A DNA stretch of 64,000 nucleotides from Odontesthes bonariensis (taxonomy: Eukaryota > Chordata > Actinopteri > Atheriniformes > Atherinopsidae). Position numbers and translations under genes: made by a program. The stretch is taken from NCBI RefSeq assembly GCF_027942865.1, contig NC_134510.1:32176663-32240662 (forward strand). The letters run 5' to 3'. The notes beneath the pieces are model-generated. The model was given only the letters and a program-made list of their open reading frames with translations. It was not told where the DNA came from and ran no database searches. Within the stretch, counting starts at the first letter, position 1. Each line of letters begins with the position of its first letter. This document shows positions 12,362 to 25,317 of this stretch, in pieces.

Positions 12362-13220
12362 ACACAGTAAAAAAAGAAAAGTAAACCCTGTTTCACTTCT
12401 AAGGTTTTTATATCAGGACATAATAAATATAGATAAATAAAAGTTAACTAAATGAGGTAAATACAACCTCAGATGAACAACACATGACTGAGTTAATGTT
12501 TAACAAAAACTGACCAAAGATCAAGCCGTGTTTGAAAAACTAAGTACAATCTTACTGCTTCCATACAAATGAAGAAGGCAGGAGCAGCCAGGTGCTGGTA
12601 ATCAAATTCACTCGATGAAGTGAGCATCAGCAGGTGGGAGCACCTCCATAAAAGCAGAAGTTTTGGCAGTTCGATGGTCTGGTTATAAGGTAATTCCGAA
12701 ACAATTTGGAGTCCATCATTGTACAGTGAGAAATATTAAGCATAAAACATTTAAGACAGCTGTCAGTCTTCCCAGGAGTGAACATCCCAGCATGTTCACC
12801 AAGGTCAAACTGTGCAGTGCCCAGAGAAACTGTAAAAATCCCAAGAACTGCATCTCACACTCCACAGCCCCTGAGTTTGCATGTTAAATGTTAAAGTTTC
12901 TGACAGTATGATTAGAAAAAGAATGAAGTATAATTGTGCTTTGAAGGGTTGCCAGTGGGAAGCATCTTCTCTCTAAAAAGAAAATGGCACCACTGCTTCA
13001 GTCTGTAAACCACAAGACGGTGAAGAATGACGAATTTCCCAGACTGGTTCAAGACTTGTTGAATAACTAATGACACTGAGTAATGTTTTGTGTTGTTGCT
13101 CATCTGAGGTTGTATGTACCTAATTTTAAGACTTGGTATGGACCAGAAGACTTTTCATTGTCCTGATAAAACCTTTGAATTGAAAGATTATGTTCTTTCG
13201 GAGTTTTTCACATGACTGTA
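12362..13220 (+). mobile_element. Tc1/mariner-like transposon, internally deleted and dead
   Basis: The 5' end (ACAGTAAAAAAAGAAAAGTA...) and the 3' end (...TTTTTCACATGACTGTA) are the inverted ends of a common vertebrate Tc1-like family. Both flanks also share GGTAAATACAACCTCAGATG or its 3' counterpart CATCTGAGGTTGTATGTACC. The interior keeps the transposase N-terminal helix-turn-helix (KVIPKQFGVHHCTVRNI, 12663-12887) and the LLSKKKMAPLLQ region, but the catalytic DDE part is deleted near 13.01-13.06 kb. Confidence 0.85.
12663..12887 (+). pseudogene. Tc1-like transposase N-terminal remnant
   Basis: Covers YKVIPKQFGVHHCTVRNI, FKTAVSLPRS and NPKNCISHS, the DNA-binding HTH part of a Tc1 transposase. 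It stops at TAA without the DDE domain. Confidence 0.8.
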
Positions 13221-14109
13221 AAATCTATTATTCATCAGTAATTTCCCCTCAAAAACCATGTAAATCTGATAATATCTTAGTTTAAATATCCTCTGATGAA
13301 CCGTTGTTCTGGCATTTGAACAAGTTAAAGGTCGCATAGTATGGCATTAATTTAACTCATTACTGCCAGTTGTTCCAAAATACAGTATCACACATAAGCA
13401 GGTGTTCACGAATTGGCAGCTTCATATCTTAAAATATCATTTCAGTCTCTTCATAGCCCCTAGGCACGCTCAGTCAATGATCACATCATCTATAAAGGGA
13501 AATCTTAGTGACATGTATTCTTTATTCATCACAGAAAATACTAGTCCCCAGGTATGAGTAAACATGCAGAGTAAAACTCTAAATGATCTAAATTCAACTG
13601 AACAAAAAATTGAACTAAATCCTTAAAAAAAAACACAACATTGAAACCAGAAGTTGTGTGCTTCTGCCTCTGTTGAAGACACTTATTACATTCATGTTTC
13701 TGTTTTGCTCATTATTAGTTCTTCATCATCTAAGTACAGATTATAGGAGCAAAGGATGTTGGAGCAATTTATTTCCAGAAAAGCTGTGGGTTGCCCTCTT
13801 CTTGTTTGCATCATGTGGTTGAATCCTTCCTCCATGTATAAGCTTAACTGGGCTCCACTGGGCCATGAGTAAATGCTCCACAGATTCCATCCAGCACACA
13901 CAAGACAGCAGCCACTATAAAACATAACCACAAGAGATAGTGTGCACTTTTTGTAAAAACAGTCAAATATAAGGGCATACTAATGAAGCACTTTCCAATA
14001 AAGGTGTTCATATTTCTCTGTTTTTTTTGGTCAGTTGACTAGAAGGGTGAGAAATTGTGATGGGAAATCAGCCCATTAATGTCATTGCTTAAAGAGTTTC
14101 CAGACAAAT
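13221..14109. other. No gene seen
   Basis: No ORF with recognisable content and no clear repeat. Confidence 0.5.
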
Positions 14110-14400
14110 TTTCCATCAAAGTCCTAATTTTATAATTGCGGCATCGTTTGGGAAAAGAAAAGAAAATCCCCTTAAAGCATCTGTGCAGTGAATTCATCTA
14201 TACCTACATGTATGATGAACTCCCTCAGAAAACGTTAGAAGCGGCAGAAATTTTAAACATTTGCCGTGGACTGTGTGTACCTCAGGAAATAGCTCGATTT
14301 TGCTCCCATGTATATATGCTGGGCCAAAGACGGTAGTCCCATTTAATAGCTAGACCAAATTGTGACCACAGCTCGACTCAACTGTGCATGTAAACATACT
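14110..14400. mobile_element. MITE-like repeat sharing a block with 20.09-20.23 kb
   Basis: AAACGTTAGAAGCGGCAGAA matches AGAAGGTTAGAAGCAGCAGA near 20.13 kb, and the right edge CATGTAAACATAC is the inverse of GTATGTTTACATG at 19257. No transposase is present. Confidence 0.4.
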
Positions 14401-14999
14401 GACTCTGTTACTACAAGGGTAACAATTCAGAATGTATCTTACACATCTATATTGACAATCTAAGTTTGGGTTTACAGCATTCAGTTGGTTACAGTTTGTG
14501 CAAATGTCACTAAATCTTACATACTGGCCCTTTTAAAAGGGATTTAATGACTTGTTGGCAATTGATATCATAACTTTTCTGAATTCCTTCAGGAAACAGG
14601 TATCTTATTTGACGGTTTATTATGGTTAAAATGGCCAGGAAATCCATTTTCTGTCCCTTAAGTTTTTTTATCCAGACTGATGTTAAAACAAATTGCGTCT
14701 GAATCTCACTGTCCAGCCACCACAGTCTCACACATGAAAGAAGTACATGAAAGTGATGATACACTCGTACAAGTTGTCTGACACTTGAGCAGCTGTGCCT
14801 AATGATGAAGGTGGTGCTTTTGTTGTCCTGGATCTTGCCTTGCAGCCTTTTGCTTTTGACTGATGACAAAGAGAGTCAAGTTAGCATCAATACTTCTTTT
14901 TCTTTTTGACTGCACTCTGAAGTCAGTTTCGTTATACATCTTCAAAACAAATTTAACAAGAACCTAATCCATTTTTTATGAGTTAGATTAGAGCTTTTT

Positions 15000-15105
15000 A
15001 TGCCGGCACCTGAATATTTTGAAGGGGAGGGGTCATATAGGGGTCATATTTTTGAATTTCCCCCATTGGGGGATGAATAAAGTATTTTTCTATTCTATTC
15101 AATTC
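15000..15105 (+). mobile_element. LINE 3'-tail fragment
   Basis: AATTTCCCCCATTGGGGGAT then GAATAAAGTATTTTTCTATT: a short stem plus AATAAAGT and an (ATTCT)n-like end, as in many fish LINE tails. Confidence 0.6.
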
Positions 15106-15335
15106 TAAAATGTTCGGTAATCCTAAAACAGAACAGAACTAAGTGTGCACATATAAACTCAAATGATTTTTAATAGTTTTTTATCTTTTTGCATCATTCA
15201 GCCTGTCACTAACCATATGGTGAGAAGTGTTTATAGATGAGTGTCATATAAAGCACAGACTGATTGTGTGAACAGTTCATAATTGAGGCAACAGTTTAAA
15301 AGCTCAATGCAAAAACAAAAGAGCTTTAAAATATA

Positions 15336-16015
15336 TCCATCCATCCATCCATCCATTATCTTCCGCTGGTCCGGGGATCGGGTCGCGGGGGCAGCAGCTT
15401 GAGCAAAGAGACCCAGACGTCCCTGTCCCCGGCCACTTCCTCCAGCTCTTCTGGGGGGACCCCGAGGCATTCCCAGGCCAGCCGAGAAACATAGTCTCTC
15501 CAACGTGTCCTGGGTCTTCCCCGGGGCCTCCTCCCAGTGGGACGGGCCCGGAACACCTCACCGGGGAGGCGTCCAGGAGGCATTCTCACCAGATGCCCGA
15601 GCCACCTCATCTGACTCCTCTCGATGCGGAGGAGCAGCGGTTCTACTCCGAGCCCCTCCCGGATGACCGAGCTTCTCACCCTATCTCTAAGGGAGAGCCC
15701 AGACACCCTGCGGAGGAAACTCATTTCGGCCGCTTGTATTCGCGATCTCGTTCTTTCGGTCACTACCCACAGCTCGTGACCATAGGTGAGGGTAGGAACA
15801 TAGATTGACCGGTAAATCGAGAGCTTCGCCTTCTGGCTCAGCTCCTTCTTCACCACGACGGGCCGGTGCAGAGCCCGCATCACTGCAGACGCCGCACCAA
15901 TCCGTCTGTCAATCTCCTGTTCCATTCGTCCCTCACTCGTGAACAAGACCCCGAGATACTTGAACTCCTCCACTTGGGGAAGGATCTCATTCCCGACCCG
16001 AAGAGAGCATTCCAC
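15336..16015 (-). mobile_element. 5'-truncated RTE-type LINE with 12-bp target duplication
   Basis: The minus-strand frame 15356-16015 encodes the reverse-transcriptase C-terminus (EFKYLGVLFTSEGR, IDRRIGAASAVMRAL, PTLTYGHELWV, RWLGHLVRMPPGRLPGEV, RTRWRDYVSRLAWE, LLKLLPPRP) without interruption. It ends in a (GGAT)n tail (15336-15357). CTTTAAAATATA is repeated exactly at 15324-15335 and 16016-16027. The open frame and perfect target duplication indicate a young insertion. Confidence 0.92.
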
Positions 16016-16045
16016 CTTTAAAATATAGTCAATTGTTAATTCTCC

Positions 16046-16105
16046 TTTTTCCTTGTGAGCTGCTTTGGATATAATTGTCTGCTAAATGCATAAATGTAGA
16101 TGTAA
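16046..16105 (+). mobile_element. Fish LINE/SINE 3'-tail fragment
   Basis: GTGAGCTGCTTTGGATATAA then TTGTCTGCTAAATGCATAAATG matches the AAGTCGCTTTGGATAAAAG tail in degenerate form. Confidence 0.5.
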
Positions 16106-16749
16106 AAAGACCCAAAATGTAATTAGCAACAAAGATATCCTGTAAATATTAAGTGATTGTCATAATTGGATCAAATATGTTCATTAATCTAATGTGTTAT
16201 TTCTTTATCACTCTTGAAGTCTTGTTGGAAATGACATTTAAATATATGGAGTCATTGGTGGGCCCGTTTAAAATTCTGATATTATTCCAATCAAGATTAC
16301 TGGATTTTTCTATTTATCTTGTGGCACTGTGGGGTCACTTATTGCCTCAAGCTTTTTTGTGTCAAAAAGATAAATAAAAAAATAAATATCTCATGAATTA
16401 TGCCGCATGAGATACGGTGCCATAAAGTCAACAGTTTGTTTGTTTTTGCACAAAATTGGAGTGTTTAGTTTGACATAGATTTGCATTTTTTATTCACATG
16501 AGCTGTTACATAATGCACACATAATGCACAAAATGTAAATATCTATCTGTTCAGCATACAGACTTATTCCAAACCGAGCCTGCCTCAGAGTCACACGGTC
16601 CAAAAACATATTCACAGCGAGGTCAGCGAGGCTCAAAGGTTTACTGACATTTGTTCATGGAAAAGAGGAAGCCAGACGGTGAGGAAACTGTTGAGATACA
16701 GTCAAAACAAAAGTACTGTCGAGGTAAAGTATGATTAAACTGCATTGTT

Positions 16750-16875
16750 TATTACAAGTTTATTTATTTTATTTAGCCACTATTTAAGCAAGTCAGTCCC
16801 ATTGAGACACAATGATCTCTTTCCCAAGGGAACCCTGGCCAAGACAGCAACTTAAAACATTAAGTTTTCGAGAGT
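16750..16875 (+). repeat. Dispersed fish repeat
   Basis: CAGTCCCATTGAGACACAAT, GATCTCTTTCCCAAGGGAACC and CTGGCCAAGACAGCAAC form a block familiar from many teleost interspersed repeats. The parent element was not identified. Confidence 0.5.
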
Positions 16876-17093
16876 TAAAACAAACAAGGCAAGAAGCCAC
16901 ATAAATGCACTGCATTTAGAAATGCATTAAAAGCACAAAAAGTAAGAGCACTTAGGGCATTTAGCTGATGATATATTGTCATATATAATGTAATTGGGTT
17001 GTTAATGGCAATGCCTTAATCCAGATATAATTGTTGGATGATTATATACCGTTAGCTTGTTTTCTCAAGTGGCTCTTAACTAAAGCAATGACA

Positions 17094-17113
17094 CCCCCCC
17101 CCCCCCCCCCCCC
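17094..17113. repeat. Poly(C) tract
   Basis: Twenty consecutive C residues. The open minus frames across it (poly-Gly) are artefacts. Confidence 0.95.
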
Positions 17114-18026
17114 ACCCTCCCCCAAAGGGTCACAAAAATAGTCTGAGCCATTGAGAGATGAGTAACATCCTCGGTTGTGCACCCAGCTGCCCACTCTGAG
17201 CTGTTGCAGATGCATGTGGACCTCAGGCATCTGCACAGGAGGGGGTGGCCAAAGGTGCGAGAACACCTGCCCTTGATGTCCAAAGTGTCTCTGTGTAATG
17301 GGTTTTTCTTTTTCTTTTTTTTTTGGCCAAGGTCTGCCGTTGTCCTTGCCATTTAGATTTAATATTAAATTTTGCTTTGAATAGAACATATGCATAAACA
17401 CACCCAAGCTGCCTCGGTGAGGCTGTCACTTGATGACCTTTTACCCAAGGTCATCCGTGATGTGCTTCAGGGAAGTCTCCACTGGCATCTCTGGGGGCTG
17501 CAAACAGCAATTTGTTTTAAAAAGACTAACTTTACCTGGTGTTAAGGGATAGCAGCTTTTTTTGGTGTATTTTGCAACATCAAGTTGACGCATTTTTGTT
17601 CATTTGTACTTCTCAAGCAAACTTTAGCTGTCTTTATTTGTCACCACATTAATACAATTATGTAAAATACAATAAAATTAAAGTGCATTTCTAGGTCCCA
17701 AAAAACCCCACATCTACAAGAAATAGAATTAGTAAAATAAACAAGATAAAATATGTGTAAAATCAATAAAAATTAATTTAAAAACACCACACAACCCCAT
17801 TACACAGGCACTCACATCATTTTAAATAATTTTGCACTGTCGATTATAAAAGGGCACTTAAGTGTTTTGGTTTGTTAAATGCATAAAAATTGTTATTAGA
17901 TTTGTATGTTTTTGTTTTTGCTGACTTAAAACCCAAATGCATCAGTTCAAGCAGACGATGTCTGGGGTGAGGATTTTCTGTGCTTTCTTTATTATTCAGG
18001 TGTTGTGTAGTTTGGGAGAAGGTGGT

Positions 18027-18560
18027 CTATGACTTTTTAGGTTGTGGCGACAACCATCTGGAGCACTTTTCTGACTCCTGCTGTGCAGCTGGTAACAAAA
18101 GACCAGTGGAGCAGTGGAAGAAAGACACTGAAAGTTTCTGTGGGAGATGGTTGTACTGCAGCACCCGCAGGAAGTGCAGTCCTTGCTGTTCCTTCTTTAT
18201 GACCAAGGTGGTCATGCTGCTCCAGGTCAGGTCATCCTGAATGTTGACCCCCTGAAATCTTAAGTCCAACATTCTTTCCACACTGTGTCCTCTGACAATT
18301 GGGGAATGAATATTGTTGTTATTTAAGACCAGGTTGTTCATTGTGCACCATGCGGCCAACTGATGAGCTGCACCACGGTGGTCATCATCAACGGATGCAG
18401 TTGTGGGTTTAGAGGGTGAACAGCAGGGGGCTCCGCACACAGCACCCAAAGGGGCTTTGATCCTTCTCCTGTAGGCTGCTTTGGCTCCTCTGATGCCTCT
18501 CTTGAGAATGTGCCCCGTCACTAAACCTGAAGGCAACGTTCCTCTCACCGAGCAGGTGCT
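18027..18560 (-). mobile_element. Degenerate L2-clade LINE reverse-transcriptase fragment
   Basis: The minus frame reads HQLAAWCTMNNLVLNNNN, IVRGHSVERMLDLRFQGVNI, QDDLTWSS and VIKKEQQGLHFLRVLQYN. This is the thumb/connection region of fish L2-type LINEs, with the catalytic YADD part absent. Confidence 0.75.
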
Positions 18561-19256
18561 GCACTTCTTTAGTCACCCAGGCTTTTTGTCAGGATAAATC
18601 CAGATTGTGGATGCAAAGCAGGTGTTCAGAGGCAACTTCAGGTCAGGTTTTAGCAGTTTTAGATATGATAAGTGCACTTTTCCTGAGGGATTAAGAGCAG
18701 TGACAGGTGTTCAGAAAGGCCAAGGTGTGGTAGCAGCTTTGCCCAGAAGCCCATCTTGATTTTGGAGAACACCGTATCCATTGTACTTGCCCCCCTGGTA
18801 GCACACTTAACATGTTAGTGGTATTTAGCGTGCACTGCATTCAAGTCAGATGATTAAAATCACCAGCAATGAATGAAGACACTTATGCTACCCAGGACAG
18901 AATAAAGCACATTTTTGCCTGCCTATTTAGAAAATGTGTATTTAATTTATAAATAGCAAAACTTGAACTGTCACCAGAGGGACGTTTGTGGTAAATTCCA
19001 CTTCACAGCGCATTTTGCCAACCTGTGGGTGCTTAGAAACAGGTATCTACACAGTTTTTCTACAACCAAATGACAGGTAACAGTATATTTTTAGTACTTT
19101 AATGAAACTTTTGACATTTTGCACAAAACAAACAACCTGACCAACACAACATAAATACGTTATCCAATATCCAATTGAATAGATACCAACAGAACACAGA
19201 TAGATGTGCGAGGGAATCATAACGCCCTTTGTGTTCACTGGAAGAGAGACAATAAG

Positions 19257-19500
19257 TATGTTTACATGACACTAGAAAAATGTGAATTATTGTGTTAGTT
19301 TGACTAAAACAGCACTTTAAAAATGAATGTAAACATGTAAGACTGAAATCATACAAAATCAAGCTTTTCAAAACTGGGTTAACACACCCAGAATAATGCA
19401 ATAGGAGTTTGAATTCCTTCGGTATGTTTATGGTCAACTAAACTCAAATGGGCCTTGGTCCTCTGTACATGCTTGAAGATTCAATCTTATTGCATCTTTT
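19257..19500. mobile_element. Nonautonomous DNA-transposon-like repeat, copy 1
   Basis: GTATGTTTACATGACACTAG at the left edge and an AAAATCAAGCTTTTC... AATAATG block resemble 23.46-23.60 kb. Fish MITE termini often read GTTTACATG. Confidence 0.4.
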
Positions 19501-19689
19501 TGTAGTGTAGTTGCATATTGATACAGCTGATTTCCCAAGATCGATGCTCTAATCAATACATCTTTCACATGAGAATTTGGGATTAATAACCAGTCCATAC
19601 AGATTTTATGTTAACAAGTGCTGAACTATTGCTCTGCTCTAATGAAATCCTGATTTTATAACTTCAGCATCATCTGACAAACTCACCAC

Positions 19690-20077
19690 TCAAGTAACTT
19701 AACCTGGACACGAACTGCTTCAGCTGCTGCCCTCAGGCAGATGCTGTCGGTCCATTAAGACTCACACGTCCAGATTTGGAAACAGTTTCTTCCCTCGGGA
19801 CATCACTGCACTAAACTTTCAATAACTTCTTGAATTCATACATATTATCTTTTTATTCCCTTGTTGCACTTTATTGCTGCTTTTTGCAGAATTAATTTGT
19901 ACTATGGACTCAATTTTTTATGTTGTTTGTGGATGTGTGTGTGCAGTGAGTGTTTTATTTGATCATTTTTATTATTTATGTGGAATGTTGTTGTGCACCA
20001 TGAGGAGCAGCATCTCCAATTTTGTTGTATTTTATACAATGACAATAAAGTTTCTATTCTATTCTATTCTATTCTTA
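19690..20077 (+). mobile_element. L2-like LINE 3' end
   Basis: An ORF remnant near 19.7-19.8 kb (CTGCCCTCAGGCAGATGC... GGAAACAGTTTCTTCCCTC) is followed by a 3'UTR ending CAATTTTGTTGTATTTTATA, CAATGACAATAAAGTTTC and (TATTC)n. Confidence 0.7.
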
Positions 20078-20239
20078 AAAGCACCATCTTGAGTTAATTC
20101 AGCTGTATAATGATCTCACAAAGAGAAGGTTAGAAGCAGCAGACATCTCAATTGTTTACTCACGCAGTCTATTGTTTTGCGGCATCAGTTTCTTAAGTCA
20201 ATTACTCGGTTTCTGCTCCTGTCAATGTAAACTGGAACA

Positions 20240-23200
20240 AGGACGATGGTATGATGCAGTTTGCGCTGAGATTCCATGTTTGAATTCAGTTTGAATCTGG
20301 TTTGCTCTTATTGAACAGGATATACTGTAAATTATGCATTTTAAAATTTTGTTCCATATTGCCCCCAAAACAACAACAACAACAAACAATGAGAGCATCT
20401 GTCCTTCTGAGGGTCTTGCCGTGGCTCTGATGCAGCAACTTATTGTAGCTTTCCCTGGCCTCATGGTGCAAAGTCAAATGTATGTGGAATTACCTGAAAT
20501 GTTTGCCGCTCATATTTACGTTTTTGCTGTTGTTGGTTCTTGACATGATGCAACAAAATTTCATTAGTTAAAGTTCATTCCACACTGTGCATGGACACCT
20601 CTACCTCTTTTTGAACGTCTTGCAACACCATCAATGCCGCCAGCCATAGCTTGTTTTTTAAAAAGAAATAAGAGAATTTTTACAGACTTTCAAACATTGT
20701 TGTTTTTTTTTACATTGATCTAAGCAGCGCATAAATAAATGTTTAGAGAAGTTATAGCCGCAACAAAAGCTGCAGCCACAACATTAATAATACATGCTTT
20801 TTATTTACCAGTCCAGAAGAAAAGATGCAAGCTCTACATCAGATTTCAGTCATTGACTCATTTATTGCAACATACACGGTGAGAGGGAGCAGTGGGCGCA
20901 CTGGTGTATTTGTGTAGTAGGAAACTTCAGACAGCTCTCCACAGGGGTACTTTGTATAACCATGTTCAGAGATAATCATTCTTGTTTGAGCCGCCTTCTG
21001 CCTGTGTTCAAATCATCTATCTCAATATGTTAGATTCAGTTTTTTTGACCGATTGTTGCCCCTTTTCATCCGAGTGGCTGCATGAGCCTCCTGAATTTGG
21101 GACCAAAATTATATCACAGCTCTCGGGTTATTTTTTCCTTCTACAACTTCAGCGATCCTGCATCAAAGATCCTTGTGGTGGTAAAGAGGGAGAAAAAAAT
21201 CTCATAAATGGCGAGACTCAATCATAACAAGTGTTACAAAAAACAGGGTGCAGTGGAAAGTTTGAAATTTCTTATTTCTTACCAAGTTAGATTGGATTAG
21301 GAGCAGACTGTCCTGCTAAAATTGCAGGCTTTTAAGGATGACTGAATTCCTCATGTTGCCATGGTAACCATGACAGCAGTATAGCTGCTCTTCCCCAAGG
21401 CTTTGTCATACTGGTACCAGGCATCTTTCCCAGTCTTCTGTTGTTACAAAAGATGTAAATGTTGTTGCTGTATGGGACCAAATAAGAGATAATAAGTGTG
21501 AACAAATCTTTTCGATTTTCAAGGACAATGGGGAAGACATGCATTTTTACCAATCAAATAGACAGAAATTGCTGGCTATAAACTTTACAACTTTACTAAG
21601 GTCTTTTGGCAAAATGACCAAATCGTAAAACTAGTGATTGGACATTTAAAGTAATTAATACTTAAAAAACTTCTATCAAGTTTCTGTGGCCTTGCAAAAT
21701 CCTAAAGCTCTAATCCAAAACTACATTTTCAGTCTTAAATTGTTCAGTTTGTGTCATTTGTTGAGGCTTCCCAGAAATAATCATATTTATAACCAGGAGC
21801 CAAACTGTGACGATGAACAATGAAAATGATGGTGTACAGCCTCAGGAGCGTTTCATTGCATTTACTTAACATAATTTCTAAGACAATGCATGCATGAACT
21901 GATAAGATTAGGAGAGCAATAAATGATCACACTCATCCTTTAATTAAGTTAGCTTCTTGGTAACTTGTGTAAAGTCTGCTAAATTAGTTTAAAACCAGAT
22001 ATTCACTGGGTTTACACCCAAATTTGTCAAAATTTTAAACAAGATTGCACAAAATATGAGAAAATGAAGTGAAAAAACACAGTTCCATTCATGTAACAAA
22101 ATTATTAATGATTAGTTCTCCATGACAAGCAGCAGGTTGCACAAATTATCCAACCAGAACTGCAAAAGAAGAAGAGCTAATTTGCGTTGTGAAGAGTGGC
22201 AATCAAAGCTCAAGTGAAGGAAAAAACAAACAAAGGAAAGTGTGGCACCTGAGACAGTAGCAGGAAATAGAAATTGGGATATTTAAACGGGTAGTATTAC
22301 AAGTATGTCTTCTTGGAAGAGTTCTGGTACCACCTTATGTGAAATCATGTTCTCTTTGTCACAACATACTCACCAAACCTGTTTCCACCGCCCTTGGTCC
22401 ATCAACTAAAACGGAAATCCAACTAACTTTCCACTTCTCCCAAAATTAAATACTGGTTCTTTGTGAATTTTTCTCTATTTCAATCCAGATGCTTTATGTG
22501 CATACTGAACAAGCAGCTGGATAAAAACAACTATTGTTGCAACCTCCGCTACTGCCGTCCAATGACGCTTCATCATTCCCTGCGTGTTGCTGCCAAAGGG
22601 TCCTATTCCAGCACCTGTGTGGAATGAACAGGGGGTTAAGTCTGTTAGCATTTTTGGACTTTATGAATAAATTATGGCCACCATGCTCTCTCCTCCTTTA
22701 GGAAATTGGGGCAGTTTCTCTGAAGGTGCCGTAGAATATTAAAGCTGCGGTGAATAATGTTTTACTCACGATAGTGGACAAACATCTGACAAAGATAAAA
22801 AAAAAAAAAAAAAACGTATGTATACATGTATTTAAATATAAACCATAAGTTGGTCAACCACACCACAAGTTTAACAGATTAATAGACCACGACCTCTACT
22901 CATTAGTCGCTACCAACATGTTGTCACAGCAGTGGGCCAACTTTTATCTTTATATGTTTACCTCCTGAATGTTTTTCTTTTTTGATTAAATGTGTTTTCA
23001 TATGAAGGCAGTGGAAGCCTTTTTAATGTAAAACAACCGCAGGGAAAGACAAGACAGTTAAGACAGAACTCGTCAATTGATCGAGTTTATCTGAAAAACA
23101 GGAATGTTACACTTTGCTCTACAGTTTGTAGTGTTATAAATGCGTGTCCCTGAAGTTTCTCCTTGGTGCACACATGGTATAAAATGTCCCTGGTGGAGCT

Positions 23201-23419
23201 CAGTTCTGATCTCAGCAGTAAATTGTCTGACTGTTCCCGTTTCTTCAGTCACTTCCTTTAAATTACGTCAGCAACCATTTTCACAAACCTCAGAAGCTAA
23301 AGCAGGATTCACACAACGGAATTAAAGGTGCAAGTGTGTAGAATTGAGCATATCTGATTTCAGTCAGTTTAGTCCCTCGTAAACCCTGATTTTCTACCAA
23401 AAGGAAAGAATGGTAGTAA
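20240..23419. other. No gene seen
   Basis: AT-rich, with chance ORFs under 90 codons and a poly(A) run near 22.8 kb. Confidence 0.5.
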
Positions 23420-23690
23420 TGTCTTTGATTTTTGAGGCTAAAAAACAGGAGCTCTACATCTGAAAATTAGCACAGTAGACAGCAAAACACAAATTATTCT
23501 ATTAATCTGACCAAAACCAGACTTTTTTCCACTGGAATTGAATAAAATTAAGCTTTTCCAACCCAGATTAACTAAAACACTCAAATAATGAGGGTGGGGA
23601 TAAAATCTCTCCTGCATGTGTAGTGGCCAAGTGCTCGGTACATACTCAAAAGTGTCGAATTTTTGCATCTTGTTGTAAAACAATAAAGTT
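23420..23690. mobile_element. Nonautonomous DNA-transposon-like repeat, copy 2
   Basis: AAAATTAAGCTTTTCCAACC ... AACACTCAAATAATGAGG parallels 19.36-19.40 kb in order and spacing, with many differences. Confidence 0.4.
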
Positions 23691-25317
23691 TAAGTATATA
23701 TTAACATATTTTTCTGTTTCTTGTCAGACGGCTAAACACGTTAGAAATTGTGACAATCAAACAGTAAAAAAGAGTCAACTCCCTGCTGCTGAAAGACTCT
23801 TAATCTTAATTTTTACAATTTTGGTTAATAACTTAATCCCACTCCCTTGCATATGTACTGAGGTAAGAATGGTAGTATTGTTAAATGGCCAAACTGAGCT
23901 TTAACAGCTGATCAATAGTAGCCATGGACCAAAATTCATGAGCTAAATTTATTATCCTATTATTTCAATCTACATCGATGAACCAGCCAATATGAATGCA
24001 GCAAGGAGTGACATGGTAATGAATGTAGCACTGGTGTCACTGAGTAAAACCTGAACAAACCTGAACAAACCTTAAAAGAGCAGCCATAAGAGCGAAGTGT
24101 AATGAGAGGAACTCAAATAAAGGAGCAAATCTGGTTGAGATAAGGCATCAAAGGACACATTTCATATCATCATGCACCATGGAGAGAAATAGTGGAGGAA
24201 TTCCAGCTCTCACAAACAACCGTAATACAAACCATGCAAATAAGCGCAGTCTGTCAGCTGATAAAATCCACTTTAGTTAATGTGATGTTAGCATCTGTGT
24301 TACTCTTCAGTTGCAGCCATCTACGTTTCAGCAGGTATCATCATCATGCACTCTGGATACATCAAACATGTTGTAGCTAAGCTCATTAGACGCCTGTCGC
24401 ACATTGTGGTTCGCTGTGAACTTGTATAATGGTGAAAACTGCATTGTGTGAGGTTGCTTTCGAATCAGTGTATGCTTTCAACAGTGGGGAACAAACTATG
24501 ATGGCTGGTAAAAAAATACCTAAGGTCCTCTCTGAAGGCAGCATTTGGTTTGTCCAATCAGGGCTACCGTAGATGCCTGTCTCAATGAAAGAGGGTCTGC
24601 AACAAAGGACTCACTCTGAGGAAATCCAAATACAATGTCAGGGAATTATAACCCGACATAACAAATAACACATATTATATATTATAAATATCATATTGCA
24701 TTACTGCCAAGTAGACCCTCCAGGTCTTAAACACGTAAGCCTTAAGATAGCCACACTGGCTACATTCAGAAGTTCAGAGGTTAATGCATTCACTGTGCTG
24801 GAACCACAACACCTGTTCATAAAAAAATGTTTTTTATTCCAGAGGAACAATCTGCCACTCACCTCTAATTCTAAACCTATAACTCAAATCTCTCCTCTCA
24901 ATGAAAGGTTGATGTTTTACTGATTTAAATGACTGCAATTAGAAAAAAAAGACCCAAGCTCCAATTAGCCAGGATTATCTTTTAAGCTTGCAGAAGACAA
25001 GGATTACATTGCTTTTTGTTCACTTACATATAAATATTTCGTCATGAACACTTCAACAAAACATCCCAAGAGAGCTTTCTGTCTAAAACATTACATCATG
25101 AAGATTGTGCGTGATTTTAGCAAGAGTCAGCTGTGGTCTGTGGGTTGTACAGAAAGGTGGATCTCAGTGGCAGTGCACAGGTTTAAATAAGTCTGGATGA
25201 CCTGCTGAAGGGAACTCTGTGGGCAGGTTTCAGAGATGTGATGTTTCTGGCCTTCATTTCTGCAGCTCATGGAGTCTGCAGTCAGACTGGGATGACCTGA
25301 GGGGAGCAAGTCTGAAG
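23691..25317. other. No gene seen; includes ndufaf6 3' flank
   Basis: The ndufaf6 3'UTR must start at 25317 and run leftward. A minus-strand AATAAA lies near 24.83 kb. Otherwise featureless. Confidence 0.5.

Noticed and set aside
15356..16015. 219-codon minus-strand ORF as a host gene
   Set aside because: RTE-type LINE C-terminus with (GGAT)n tail and a target-site duplication.
17042..17429. Minus-strand ORFs with poly-Gly
   Set aside because: Produced by the 20-bp poly(C) tract; differing frames are equally open.
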